Part shown: positions 1-9,568 of the stretch, piece by piece
How the letters are laid out: each line of letters begins with the position of its first letter
How positions within the stretch are numbered: the first letter of the stretch is position 1
From: Scleroderma bovista
Taxonomy: Eukaryota; Basidiomycota; Agaricomycetes; Boletales; Sclerodermataceae
Reading direction: 5' to 3'
Length of the DNA stretch: 26,244 nucleotides
Assembly (NCBI GenBank): GCA_037178675.1
Contig: JAYMGJ010000788.1
Location: 1 to 26,244, forward strand
Notes under the pieces: generated by a model
Told to the model about the DNA's origin: nothing
What the model saw: the letters and a program-made list of their open reading frames with translations, nothing else
Database searches by the model: none
Translations under genes and position numbers: made by a program

Positions 1-723
1 ATTCCAGGCCCCCTGACACTGCTCTTCTGGTCGGATCAATTCTTTTATTATCCCCCAGCCACTCCCATCAGTGGCACTGCTTCAGAAGCTCATCTCCAGA
101 TCTAAAGTTCAATCAATCACAGGTTGTGCTTCCCTTCTGTCTGAGTCACACAGAGTCACTCTGGCTCACTCTGACTCACTCTGCTGCGCATTATTCATCC
201 CCTCTTGGCATTACTAATCCCCATTACTCCCCTTACCAATCACTTACCAATCATCCTTCAAATCATGCTTATCATGCTGCTTATCAATTCATGACTCATG
301 CCCCTATGATTCATATGCATTATGTCATCACATATGCTCATTTAGCTTCAATCTACTCATCCCATGCTTTCCCCCCCTCTCTTTTGGGCCCCATGCAATG
401 ATCTTTCCATATTCTTGGTTATGCACCCCTTTTTACCTATGTTTTTGCTCATTCCCTTGGCTCAGCAGCTTGTTCAGGCTCTCCCCATCAATGACTCAGC
501 CTGATTACACTGCTTATCAATCGCTTACCAATTTCTTACCAAGCATTTAGTCATTTGTGCTTACAGGGCCACAGCCCCTCCTGTATATAAACCAGCAGCC
601 AAAGGCTGCAAGGAAGTGTCTGCTTCCCCCTCAATAAAGCGACCACATTCACTCTCCCTCACTGTCTATAAGCTCTATCTCTGTCTTTGGACTTGTAGGT
701 CACTCAGTGCTGGCCTAAAGCTC
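1..723. repeat. LTR-like interspersed repeat, copy A, left part (interrupted by the chromovirus)
   Basis: This stretch matches 24549-25281 almost base for base. The only net length change I found is one 10-bp CTCACTCTGG-type unit gained in the other copy. It has promoter/LTR-like signals: a TATA motif (tgtatataaacc near 580) and a polyadenylation-like signal (caataaag near 632). I see no credible gene; a 91-codon open frame at 126-401 is low-complexity Ser/His/Tyr/Pro sequence. The repeat continues at 10267 after the inserted element. It is probably the LTR plus adjacent internal sequence of another retroelement, but no protein domain is visible to prove that. Confidence 0.75.
719..723. repeat. 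Target-site duplication AGCTC, left copy
   Basis: AGCTC directly precedes the left LTR and recurs directly after the right LTR at 10267-10271. The paralogous uninterrupted copy at 25277-25281 has a single AGCTC. This is a 5-bp duplication typical of Ty3/Gypsy integration. Confidence 0.93.
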
Positions 724-1349
724 TGTCAAATCCGGGTCCACTCCGGACAAAGTCCGGACAAAATCCGGTTAAGGTCTTGAACGAGGGAGGGGCAGAGGTT
801 GGCCTAGGCCGTGAATTGCTCAGGGGGAAGGATAGACCGATTGGGTACAACAACAGAAGTCAAGTGTTGACCCCTTGCGTGGATTCCAGTCAAGAGAGAG
901 CAGGGACGAGAGATACGGAGTGGGTGACTTAGTTGATTTCAGACTGAAGATACAAGACTGAGTACAGGACTTTATATATGGAGACAGAAGTAACCTGAGT
1001 ATATATGGTGACAAGTAAACAACCAAAAGCCGGAACAAGGGAACGAGAGTGAAAGGAATAGGCCAGTAAACTAAACGGGGACAGGAAAATAAACAGGGAG
1101 TCAGGCTTGAAGCAGACACGGGGAACTGGAAGTATACAGGGGCGACAGAATGGGTGCAGGAACAATGTGGTAAGTGGAACTAAACCGGATTGGAGAAACG
1201 GATAGGGTCGAGTACGGACTTAACAGATACTATGTGCACGAGCGTAGTCCGGAACCGGGGATGAAGTGCAAGGGCCGGGATCGAGCTGTATAGCTGCGAT
1301 GAAGCCAGAGTAACCGGGAGAACGACTGGAACTGGACATGGTCGTGACA
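724..1349 (-). repeat. 3' LTR of the chromovirus
   Basis: The 626-bp LTR aligns without gaps to 9641-10266. By hand count there are about 25 differences, of which about 22 lie in CpG/TpG/CpA contexts. A minus-strand TATA motif (ccatatataaag) lies near 969-982. The U5-proximal end contains three spaced TCCGG-type units (near 736-768). Open frames inside it are not genes. Confidence 0.95.
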
Positions 1350-1361
1350 GTATCCCCCACT
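1350..1361 (-). other. Polypurine tract of the chromovirus
   Basis: On the minus strand the bases just before the 3' LTR read AAGTGGGGGATAC, a G-rich polypurine tract. Its position (immediately upstream of the 3' LTR) fits priming of plus-strand DNA synthesis. Confidence 0.75.
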
Positions 1362-1506
1362 TAGGGGCCGAACCCATGAGGCACCATGAGGCAAGCGTGA
1401 GGCCGGCTAAGAACAATGGTGAGTCCACACCTTTTGTCTGAGTTCGAATTTGTTCCTATAAGTAAACGGACGGATTTCGTTCTCAGCAATTTTCCTAACA
1501 CCCAAC

Positions 1507-2598
1507 ATGTCTTCTGCATCCAAGCAACCTACCCCCACTACCCTCATCGTGCCCGGCCAGCAAGACTGAACGAAGGCCAAGACGCCAGAGCTGCAATCGG
1601 ACGTCGTCATCGTCGTCAACGTGGCCCGGGCGAAGGCGGAAGAGCGGCATCGATGCAAGCAGGCGAGGCGGGAAGAGAAGGTGCGCCGGGAACGTGAGGA
1701 GGCCGAGTGCAAGGAGCAAGAGGAGGTGGAGAAGAGGGCCCGGCTCCTGGTGGAGGACAAGCGCAAGGCGGTGGAGGAACGTGCATGCAAGGTGGCAGAG
1801 AAGAGAACCCGGGTGGCGGCTCAGCAAAAGGCCAAGGAGGATGCAGAGTGGAAGGAGCGGGAGGAGATCGCCCGGATCCAGGCGGAGAGGGAGCAGGCAT
1901 ATGCAGAGAAGAAAACACGTGAGGAGGCGACTGGAAAGCAGAGAGCAGGGGAGGCGACGAAGAAGAGGCAGCGCGAGGAGAACGTGGTGGCCGGGCCCAG
2001 TGGGAACCGGTCACAGGAGGCCAGGTAAGTACCGGTCGATTTTTTTTTTTTTTTGCTAACCTTGCCTTGCAGCTGCGTGCAGTGTGCACGCCTAGGTGCC
2101 CCTTGCAAGAGGGATGCTGAAAACCCCCGGCAGCGCGCATGCATACGCTGCGCATCGATGAAGGAGAAGTGCGAGTGGCTGGAGGTAGAAGTGAGTGGGT
2201 CCGGGTCCGGGAAGGGGAAGGGGAAGGTGGCGGCGACATCTCCCAGAGCCGGCGAGAAGAAGAAACACGTCAAGAAGTCGGTCGCCAAGATCGACAGTGA
2301 CGTGGAGATCGTTGCAGGCCCATCCGGGTCTGGGTCCGCACTCATCAAGCGTATGGACCGACTGATCGAGGCAGTAGAGAACCTCGCATTGGCGCAGTGG
2401 TACACGGTGGCGGCGGTCTCCGCATCCGGACAGTCGCTGGGCACGCTCATGGATGAGTGTGCCCTGTTCGGATTCAAGGAGACCAGAGATGCCAGAGTGG
2501 AGTCGACGGATGGAGAGGAGGTCAACCAGGAGGAGGTCGAAGGGGAAGTGACCGGGCTTCGTGAGGACAACGAGGCACACGCCTCGGAGGACGCATGA
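1507..2598 (+). pseudogene. Antisense accessory gene of the chromovirus: coiled-coil protein with a Zn2Cys6-pattern cysteine cluster
   Basis: Two exons (1507-2024 and 2073-2598) on the strand opposite gag-pol encode about 347 codons. ATG at 1507 opens a frame broken once by TGA at 1567-1569 (codon 21), where CGA is the likely ancestor. Residues about 38-150 are strongly charged (Arg/Lys/Glu/Ala) and predicted as coiled coil. The second exon then gives C-x2-C-x6-C-x11-C-x2-C-x6-C (about residues 174-201), which fits the fungal Zn(II)2Cys6 spacing, although the usual basic run after the second Cys is weak. A short AGPSG motif occurs once in each half, and the C-terminus is acidic. The gene ends 206 bp from the convergent pol end. 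Function is unknown; DNA binding or element regulation is only inferred. In this copy it is probably dead unless a later start or readthrough is used. Confidence 0.72.
2025..2072 (+). other. Intron of the antisense accessory gene
   Basis: The 48-bp intron has donor GTAAGT, a 14-T tract, branch-like GCTAAC and acceptor TTGCAG. Splicing joins the coiled-coil exon in frame to the cysteine-cluster exon. Its presence indicates a spliced plus-strand transcript, because an intron in sense orientation would be lost through the retrotransposon RNA. Confidence 0.8.
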
Positions 2599-2804
2599 GT
2601 CTGGTCCAGACAATTTTCTTTTACTGTAAACTTTTAGTGTACTTTTAATTTTAAATGTTTATAAAAGAAAAGTGTCTAGGAAACGAAACAGAGCGAGCAA
2701 GACAGTGAACTGAGAGAAGGGAACAAGAGACAGGGCGGGAGACAGACAGAACAGCGAGAAATGGTTTTCGGACACAAGAAAGAGATACCGGGAATACTAC
2801 CAGA
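2599..2804 (+). other. Intergenic region between the convergent antisense gene and pol
   Basis: The 206-bp spacer has an A/T-rich segment (2610-2680, including tttataaaagaaaag) that could serve as the 3' end of the plus-strand transcript. No open frame or conserved site was recognised. Confidence 0.5.
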
Positions 2805-5800
2805 CTAGATAGAGGCCAAAGGGCCAGGTTTGTCAGGGTACCGGGAGTGATATTCGTCTAGGAGTTCTACTGCATTACCAAGCTCGGTGGTGAGTAGCCA
2901 CAAGGTTTCCTCGTCAGTACCTTCATAACCGGTCCACCGGACCAAGTACAGGAGTTTGCAAGTTTTGCGTCGACGGTCAATCTTGGAGTCGAGAATCTCA
3001 GAGATCTCAAACTCCGGCTCGCCGTCAACTTCGACCGGCGGGGGTGGTGGTTGGGGATGGTTGGGGATGGAGTTGGGCACAGCTGGTTCTAGCTGTGAGA
3101 CGTGGAAGACCGGATGAACTGCGCGCATAGAATCCGGAAGACAGAGAGTGAAAGAGAGCGAACCCACTTGGGCTATAATCATATATGGCCCTAGATTCTT
3201 TTCTGATAGTTTTTTGGATGGTCATGTGGATCGGAAATATTTTGCTTTTACATATGCTTGGTCGCCAACCTTGAAGTCCGGTGCCGGAGTACACTTGGCA
3301 TCTGCCAGACCTTGATAGCAGATCTGAGCATTGGCCATCTCTTCACGGAGGTAACTGTGCAGTGAGTCTAGGTCAACTGCGTATTTGTGGGCCCGGGTGG
3401 AGGTCATATCACGTTCCGGGTGGACTGAGATATTAGGGTGATAACCTTTATTTGCGAAGAAGGGAGAAACTCCAGTAGTTGCACTAGGTGCATTATTGTA
3501 TGCGAACTCTGCAAGCGGTAAGAGATCTGCCCAGTTGTCCTGCTGGTAATTGCAGTAACACCGGAGGTACTGTTCAAGTGTTTGGTTGGATCACTCGGTT
3601 TGGCCATCACCTTCCGGGTGATAGCCGGAAGTGAAGTGTAGGCGCATGTTGAGTGCCTTTCCGAGTGACCGGAAGAAGTGGGATACGAACTCAGTACCTC
3701 AGTCAGAGGTGACATGGGCGGGGACTCCGTGCTTGGAGAACACGTGGAGTAGGAATAGTTTTGTGAGTTCCGGGCTGGTGATGGTATCGTGAGTTGGAAT
3801 GAAGATGGATTGCTTTGAGAGCTGGTCTACGATGACTAGGATGGCTGTGAAGCTGGAAGATGTGGGGAGTTGCTCTATAAAATCCATGGAGATGGAATTC
3901 CAGGGCTTCTCCGGGATGGGGAGCTGTTTAAGCAACCCATAGGGACGATGGCGCGGTGCTTTAGCTTGGGCACAGGTCATGCAGGTCCAGACATAGTTTG
4001 TAATGAACGACCAGAGGCCTGGCCAGGTGTAGTCGCAACGGATGAGCTCCAGGGTGCGATTCTGTCCAAAGTGCTTAGAGGTGGGGTGGTCATGCTTATA
4101 CCGGAGAACTCTGAGACAAAGGTCCTTTGAGTCTGGTCTGTAGATGCGACCATGGAGCTGGAGGAGACTGGACTCGTCTACTGACCACCACGACTCAGCG
4201 GTATCAGAGAGGTGAGCTTGGGCAATAGGGTCAGTGGGGAGGGCGGACAGGATGTCTGAGTGAAGGGTCTCGACGTCCATGATGTCAACTGCCCTTAGGA
4301 TAGGGAGCTCTAGGTACGTAGCGCGAAGGGAGTGAGCTAGTTGCTCTTGGGTGAACACCGGCCGGAGATTGTGGGGGTTAACCCGGGTGTAGCTGCTATC
4401 CCCCTCTTTGGGGTAGACGTCCCATCGTCGAGTCAGGGCGTCCGGCTTAGCACCAAGCTTACTGGGGCGAAAACGAATAACTAAGTGGAACTGGGACAAA
4501 AATTCCAACCAACAGGCTTGCCGGCATGTAAGAACTTTTGATGTGGAAAAGTATTCCAGGTTTTTGTGGTCAGTGACAACGTCGACCGGGGTAGCGGAGC
4601 CCTCCAGATAGTGGCGCCACGACCGGAATGCCTCAAAGATCGCCAGCAGTTCCTTGTCATGCATGTCATAGTTCAGCTCTGGGGCTGTTAAGGTCCGGGA
4701 GTAGAATGCGACCGGACGTAGTTCACCATCGGCGCAGGTAATGGAGAGTATACCGGCAACAGTGTAGTCGGAAGCATCGGTCTCCATGGTAATTGGAGAG
4801 TCTGGAACGAAATGTGTGAGGATTGGCGCGGTGGTGAAGGCCTGCTTGAGCGTGTCAAAGGAGCGATGGCACTCCTCAGAAAAATTCCAAGGAGCGTCCT
4901 TCCGGGTGAGCCAGGTCAGGGGTACTACAATGTCGGAGTAGTTAAAAATAAACCAGCAGTAAAAGTTTGCAAATCCGAGGAAGGACTGGATGTCCTTTAC
5001 CTTTCGAGGCTCAGGCCAGTCGCAGATCGTAGTGATCTTATCCAGGGACATGGTCAAACCATTAGGGGAGAGGCGATATCCAAGATATTCAACCGAGTCC
5101 GAGTGGAACTCACATTTCTCCGGTTTGGCAAACAGCTTATGCAACCAGAGACGTTGGAGGACCTCCCGGACATGTTCGTGGTGCGAGTCCATGTCCTCGG
5201 AGTAGATGAGAATGTTGTCAAGATAGACGACGACACAGACATCGAGCATGTCAGTGAATATAGTATTAACGAACCGCTGGCAAGCTGCAGGGGCATTGGT
5301 CAGGCTGAAAGGCATTACCAACCATTCATAGGATCCATATCGTGTGCGGAAGGCGGTCTTCCACTTGTCGCCCAGAGCAATCCGGACTAGGTGATATGTG
5401 TGCCGGAGGTCGATCTTAGAGTAGATTGTAGCACGGCTGGGAGAATCCAGGAGGTTGGAGATGAGAGGGAGCAGGTAGCAATCCTTCTTACTGACTTTGT
5501 TGAGGCCCCGGAAGTCGACACAGAGTCGAAGGGAGCCATCCTTCTTTTTTACAAAGAGGACCAGAGCAGCATGGGAAGAGGCGGTAGGTCGTATGAAACC
5601 CGTAGCGAGGTTTTTGTCAATGAAAGTCCAGAGAGTGGAAAGCTCAACTGGAGACAACAAGTAGAGTGTTCCCAGGGGTGGAGATGCTCCTTCTTCAAGA
5701 TCAATCTTCAGGTCATAGTCGCGATGGGGTGGAAGCTCAGAGGCTTTCGCCTTACTGAAGACATCCGCATAGTCGCGATACTCCAGAGGGACACTAGTCA

Positions 5801-6519
5801 ATTCTGAAGAGGATGGACCGGACGAAGACCGGGCTTTTGCTTCTTCCAAAGGGAGAAGCTGAAGTAGGAACCAGATGGATCCCTCTAACTTACACGCACA
5901 ATTGAACACGACAGCATTGACCAGAGAGATGTGAGGAGGGGCACAAGCCGGTATGTCGACAGATGGCGTGAAGCCAGGGGTAGTCCGGTCAGAGAGACCA
6001 GGTTCAGGTTTTCTGGGCTGGACCGGAGACGGAGTCGACGGGGGCACAAGCAGACGTCCTGTGGTAGTCCGGAATTCGATACTGCCCAATACCCAGTCAA
6101 TCAACGGATTGAAGTGGGTGAGCCAGTTGTGTCCAAGGACTAGTTTGCATTCTGAATCGAGCAGAGTGAGATAAAATATCATAGGGGTGACATCACCGGA
6201 TGCAGGGAACAGGATTGATAAATCAACTGCTTGGGTAATCATAAAGTTGGATGTACCATCGAAGAGCCGGAGTACAATTGGGGGTATGGAATATGTGACA
6301 AATTTGTTTTTGTGTGCGTACTGTAAATCTACGAAGCAGTGAGTGGAACTGGAGTCCACGAGCGCGCGGATTTTTGATAAATTGTAAGCTAATAAGGAAA
6401 CAGACGGAGTAAGGGAATTCAGATCTGAAAGAGCGGATGCATTGAGGCAAGCCTCCGTAGGTGCACTACCTGAGTCAACGCAGCTCACCGGTGGTGCGGA
6501 GGTCCGGGAACTGCTTACT
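2805..6519 (-). pseudogene. pol: pol of the chromovirus: protease, RT, RNase H, integrase, chromodomain (broken)
   Basis: The frame reads from about 6519 (GTG at 6488) to TAG at 2805. Counting from 6488: protease near residues 40-60, where the expected D-S-G reads D-S-S; RT about 290-470 with YLDN at 422-425 instead of YLDD, so the second catalytic Asp is lost; RNase H about 565-690 with TDAS and DKEL motifs; integrase zinc finger about 799-839 (H..H..CMTC); first integrase Asp in SMDF near 869. Three TGA codons follow at 3699-3701, 3591-3593 and 3222-3224, each at a position normally CGA (Arg). The C-terminal chromodomain (about 2850-3000) shows YLVRWTGYE and an aromatic-rich fold, which identifies a chromovirus. 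The protein is inactive as read. All of these changes fit CpG deamination. Confidence 0.93.
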
Positions 6520-6520
6520 C

Positions 6521-6527
6521 TTTTTTT
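6521..6527 (-). promoter_or_regulatory. Candidate -1 ribosomal frameshift heptamer A AAA AAA at the gag-pol junction
   Basis: On the minus strand the last gag codons read TCA AAA AAA GAG TAA. The pol frame is -1 relative to gag and stays open across this point. A_AAA_AAA matches the X_XXY_YYZ slippery pattern and lies 3 nt before the gag stop. Whether a stimulatory hairpin follows was not computed. Confidence 0.6.
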
Positions 6528-6926
6528 GACTCGGGAGTAGCACCCAAGTTTGAGTCCGGTTTTGCAGACTCAGAGGCTGCTGCAGTGTGAGCTTTGGCTT
6601 TTTTCGACTTCTTCTGGCACTTGTCAGCAAAGTGGCCAGCACCCCCACAAAACATGCAAAGGTTATTGTCGAGTCGCCGCTTACGCTCATCGGCAGTGAG
6701 CTTACCATCCTTCCCGAGCTTGTCGGTCAGGTCCGGTTTAGAGGAACCGGATGTGGTAGGTTTGTTGGCCGGTTTGGAGGAACCGGATGAGGTGTTGCTA
6801 CCAGTCTTGGATTTCTCCTGACCAGATTTAGTTGAGTTGCCTCCAGAGTTGGGGAACTTGGTAGCAGGGGTGGACGACTGACTTTTAGAGGTCCAGGAGA
6901 TTTTGTCCTTACGCTCCCAATAGTGC

Positions 6927-7206
6927 TGTAGAGACAGTCCTGTCTCTAGGTGTGTAGATTGGTAGTACTGATACTGGACTCTTTACCTTAGCTATGTAGG
7001 CTTGTACTTAGCTTACTAAGCAAAAAAATATCCTTCTCTTCAGTGTATATCTTTGAGCTCAGTCTTGGAGTGACTGAACCACCCTTCCACTCTCTAGTTT
7101 CCTAGTCTCCTTAGTCCTTGGGAGCCTTGCCAGACCTCCAGAAGTCCCTGGGTCGAATGCACCTCATCTGAGGGAGCAGCCACCCAAACACATTGTTATC
7201 TTTTCA
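6927..7206 (+). repeat. 5' LTR of the nested element
   Basis: The LTR is 280 bp, TG...CA. It opens with a 9-bp inverted repeat, TAGAGACAG-TC-CTGTCTCTA (6929-6948), which could form a hairpin at the LTR terminus. Confidence 0.93.
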
Positions 7207-7208
7207 AC

Positions 7209-7226
7209 TGGAGCCCACCGCGAGGG
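7209..7226 (+). other. Primer-binding site candidate of the nested element
   Basis: TGGAGCCCACCGCGAGGG starts 2 nt after the LTR. Its complement ends in TCCA and has the layout of a tRNA 3' end (acceptor plus CCA). The tRNA species was not identified. Confidence 0.6.
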
Positions 7227-8250
7227 ATTTCTGTGTCTTGGCACTCCCTACCCTGTCCCTAGATCCCTCTTAACCAACTACAGTCACTCCTTAGCAGTTT
7301 CCCATCTTTTTCCCTGAGTTTTCAGCATCATCTCCTCCTCCCCCCCTCGAGTTTGGCGCATATCTCGCTCCCTTTTGCGCCGGATCTTTCGCTTTTCTGG
7401 AATCACGATCTACTCGTCGGGGGCTTTCGAACGGTGCCTGGGTCATCGCGATTGGGTCAGCGGTTGCGGAGATATTCGCATTTTCGCATTTGGGTGGAGT
7501 TTGGGACTGATAGGTCGATATCTCGGGATCTAAGGCTCGTCCTGCTTCGTCCTTTCGTGTCCTAACCCCTCTGTACTATGGCAACACCATCCTATCACGC
7601 CGCGTCCATCCGTCCAGCCGTTCCCTCGCTATGCTGCGCTTCTCCTCCTCCCCCCCTCTTTCTGAGATTCGTCCATTCTGCCTCTGTTTCTCGACCGGCC
7701 CTTTCGTCCTTTTAGTCTCTAGTTCTCTCGATCTCATCGATTTCGTATACGTTTTTACATCGCACGTTTCCCTTGCCGTTCCGGAGATATTCGCATTTTG
7801 GAGTCCAGAGAGGAGGGAGAAAGATCCGCATGTATGTCGACGGTTTCTGCGCTGGTCCCTTATCGCTTCTAGGGCCAAGTACTACTCGATGAGGGCTTTC
7901 TAACGCCACCTTGATCGCCCAAATCGCCCCAGCCGTTCCGGAGATATCTCCAATTCTTCGCCCTTGTCCTCCTCCCCCTCCGCTTTTTGCCTTTTTTAGG
8001 TGCTCTCTCCTATCCTCCTGCCTCAGGACTGCTTCTCCTGCCATTCCCCATCCTTGTTAGTCAACCTCTTGCCGTCCTTAGGTCTGGGGACCACTCTGAT
8101 GACGTGTGGAGTGTTCGTGTTCCCAGGGTTATGTGAGTCTGTGCGTTTTTGATGGACTGTTTGGTGTTTTGGAAGGTTTAGTGGGTCTTTGGTTGTGGTT
8201 TGGTGTGGTTGGTGAGTGCCTGACTGGGGACAGTCAGTGTTTCAAGTGCC
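7227..8250 (+). other. Non-coding interior of the nested element with diverged internal repeats
   Basis: No credible ORF is present. The motif CGGAGATAT recurs at about 7468, 7782 and 7941, twice followed by TCGCATTTT. It is preceded in two places by a related ACTCG(T/A)(C/G)G(G/A)GGGCTTTC-type segment (about 7411 and 7885). CTCCTCCTCCCCCC-type pyrimidine tracts recur near 7331 and 7641. This looks like two or three old, degenerate internal units. CpG content is normal, unlike the flanking host repeats. Confidence 0.6.
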
Positions 8251-8257
8251 TGGGAGG

Positions 8258-8537
8258 TGTAGAGACAGTCCTGTCTCTAGGTGTGTAGATTGGTAGTACT
8301 GATACTGGACTCTTTACCTTAGCTATGTAGGCTTGTACTTAGCTTACTAAGCAAAAAAATATCCTTCTCTTCAGTGTATATCTTTGAGCTCAGTCTTGGA
8401 GTGACTGAACCACCCTTCCACTCTCTAGTTTCTTAGTCTCCTTAGTCCTTGGGAGCCTTGCCAGACCTCCAGAAGTCCCTGGGTCGAATGCACCTCATCT
8501 GAGGGAGCAGCCACCCAAACACATTGTTATCTTTTCA
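8258..8537 (+). repeat. 3' LTR of the nested element
   Basis: The 280 bp differ from 6927-7206 at one position by direct reading. A short purine tract (tgggagg, 8251-8257) precedes it, and the GCGC target-site copy follows at 8538-8541. Confidence 0.93.
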
Positions 8538-9568
8538 GCGCGCGTCAATCTCCTGTGCCAGGGCGCGGGTACCATCCAAAGTCCAAGGCTTCCCTATCCG
8601 GGAAAGCTTGTCCTTGATCCGGTCAGGTAGACCGGAGTAGAAGTAGTGTCAGAGTGCACCGTCACCGTAGCCCCTGATCTGAGAGGCCAGCCAGTTGAAG
8701 TCGACGATGTACCACGTGACACGGTGGCTATCCTTCATCTGAAGGAGGTCGAGCTGATGCTCTGCATCAGTGACCGGGTTGTGCGGTCCAAAGGTGGACT
8801 GGAGCTCCACGACGAAGGCGATCCAGTTGTCCATCCAGCGGGGATGGTTGTCGGATTGGCGGACTCAAGAAGGTCCGGTTCGAACCACTCTAATGCCATA
8901 CCTTTTAGGTATGACTGAGCGAAAGTTATTTTAGCATGGTCCAGGCGGAAAGCTTTTGCGCTATCTTGAAAACAAAGTTCGCATTGGACCAGAAAGGTCT
9001 GGAGTTTCTTGGGGTCGGTGCCGTCGAAGGTGTCTGGGTCTCAGACTTTGGCACGTGAAGAAGAGGACTCATTGGTCCGGCGAGAGGAGCGGGAGAGGCG
9101 GTTGACAGCGAGGGCGAGGTTATGGAAGACCACTAGATTAGCGTCTAGTTCCTCGGTAGCATCGAGGAACTCTTCGTCGTCATCATCATCATCACCGTCA
9201 TCGCTGGGGTCATCTGGGTCATTACCGGGACCATCGTCTTCGGGGCCGAACCACTGGTAATGGCCGGGCTCACGACGATCCGGGCTGGGGTCACGGTGGT
9301 AGGGGAACCTATCACTGGGAATGGATCCTTGGTGAACAGGGTCTGCAGAGCCATGAAGGCTCTGCGACGCAGCGTCACGATGCGGAGTCGACAACACTGG
9401 TCTGGGGGAGCGAGCTGTGAAGCTCCGGAACTGGCTTACTGAAGCTGGAGCTTGCCTACAACTAGACATAGCCTGTTGAGCGGCAGAGAGACGAAGATCG
9501 TCGACTGCTCCTGCTTCTTCAGCAAGTGCTGCCTCAGTATGAGCGCGAGCACGGGTAGTCATGGTCAT

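Larger units (their letters stand above)
6927..8537 (+). mobile_element. Nested small non-autonomous LTR element (TRIM/LARD-like)
   Basis: Two 280-bp direct repeats (6927-7206 and 8258-8537) begin TGTAGAGACAG and end ATCTTTTCA. They differ at a single base (near 7090 versus 8421). A primer-binding-site candidate beginning TGG lies 2 nt after the first LTR and a short purine tract GGGAGG precedes the second, setting plus orientation. The flanking 4 bp are GTGC (6923-6926) and GCGC (8538-8541), a 4-bp duplication with one CpG-type change. The 1051-bp interior has no convincing ORF, so movement must rely on another element's proteins. Its near-identical LTRs and CpG-rich interior mark it as younger than the chromovirus it interrupts. 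Confidence 0.92.
6515..9568 (-). pseudogene. gag: gag of the chromovirus (broken and interrupted by a nested LTR element)
   Basis: ATG at 9568 starts an N-terminal region with an acidic Asp-rich tract (near 9180-9230). It continues into a retrotransposon gag domain (DPDTFDGTDPKKL, then WFEPDLLE) and ends with a CCHC knuckle CMFCGGAGHFADKC at about 6630-6670; the stop TAA is at 6515-6517. Breaks: TGA at 9041-9043 and TGA at 8649-8651, both in place of an expected CGA; a small frameshift near 8838-8865; and insertion of a 1611-bp LTR element at 6927-8537. Removing the insert and one 4-bp duplication rejoins IDA to YWERK in frame, as expected for this family. Gag would form the particle and bind RNA through the knuckle; this copy cannot make it. 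Confidence 0.9.

Noticed and set aside
820..1165. Open frames of 78-99 codons in both chromovirus LTRs
   Set aside because: They occur at the same place in both LTRs, are Leu/Ser-rich, overlap the TATA region and show no domain.
1616..2613. Minus-strand and alternate-frame open frames over the antisense accessory gene (up to 249 codons)
   Set aside because: They are Ser/Pro- or Arg-rich shadows of the GC-rich coiled-coil exon and do not respect its intron.
4812..5807. Plus-strand open frames of 138-192 codons opposite pol
   Set aside because: Shadows of the RT/RNase H coding region; no recognisable domain.
7353..7903. Open frames of 70-100 codons inside the nested LTR element
   Set aside because: Short, overlapping on both strands, without gag or pol motifs.
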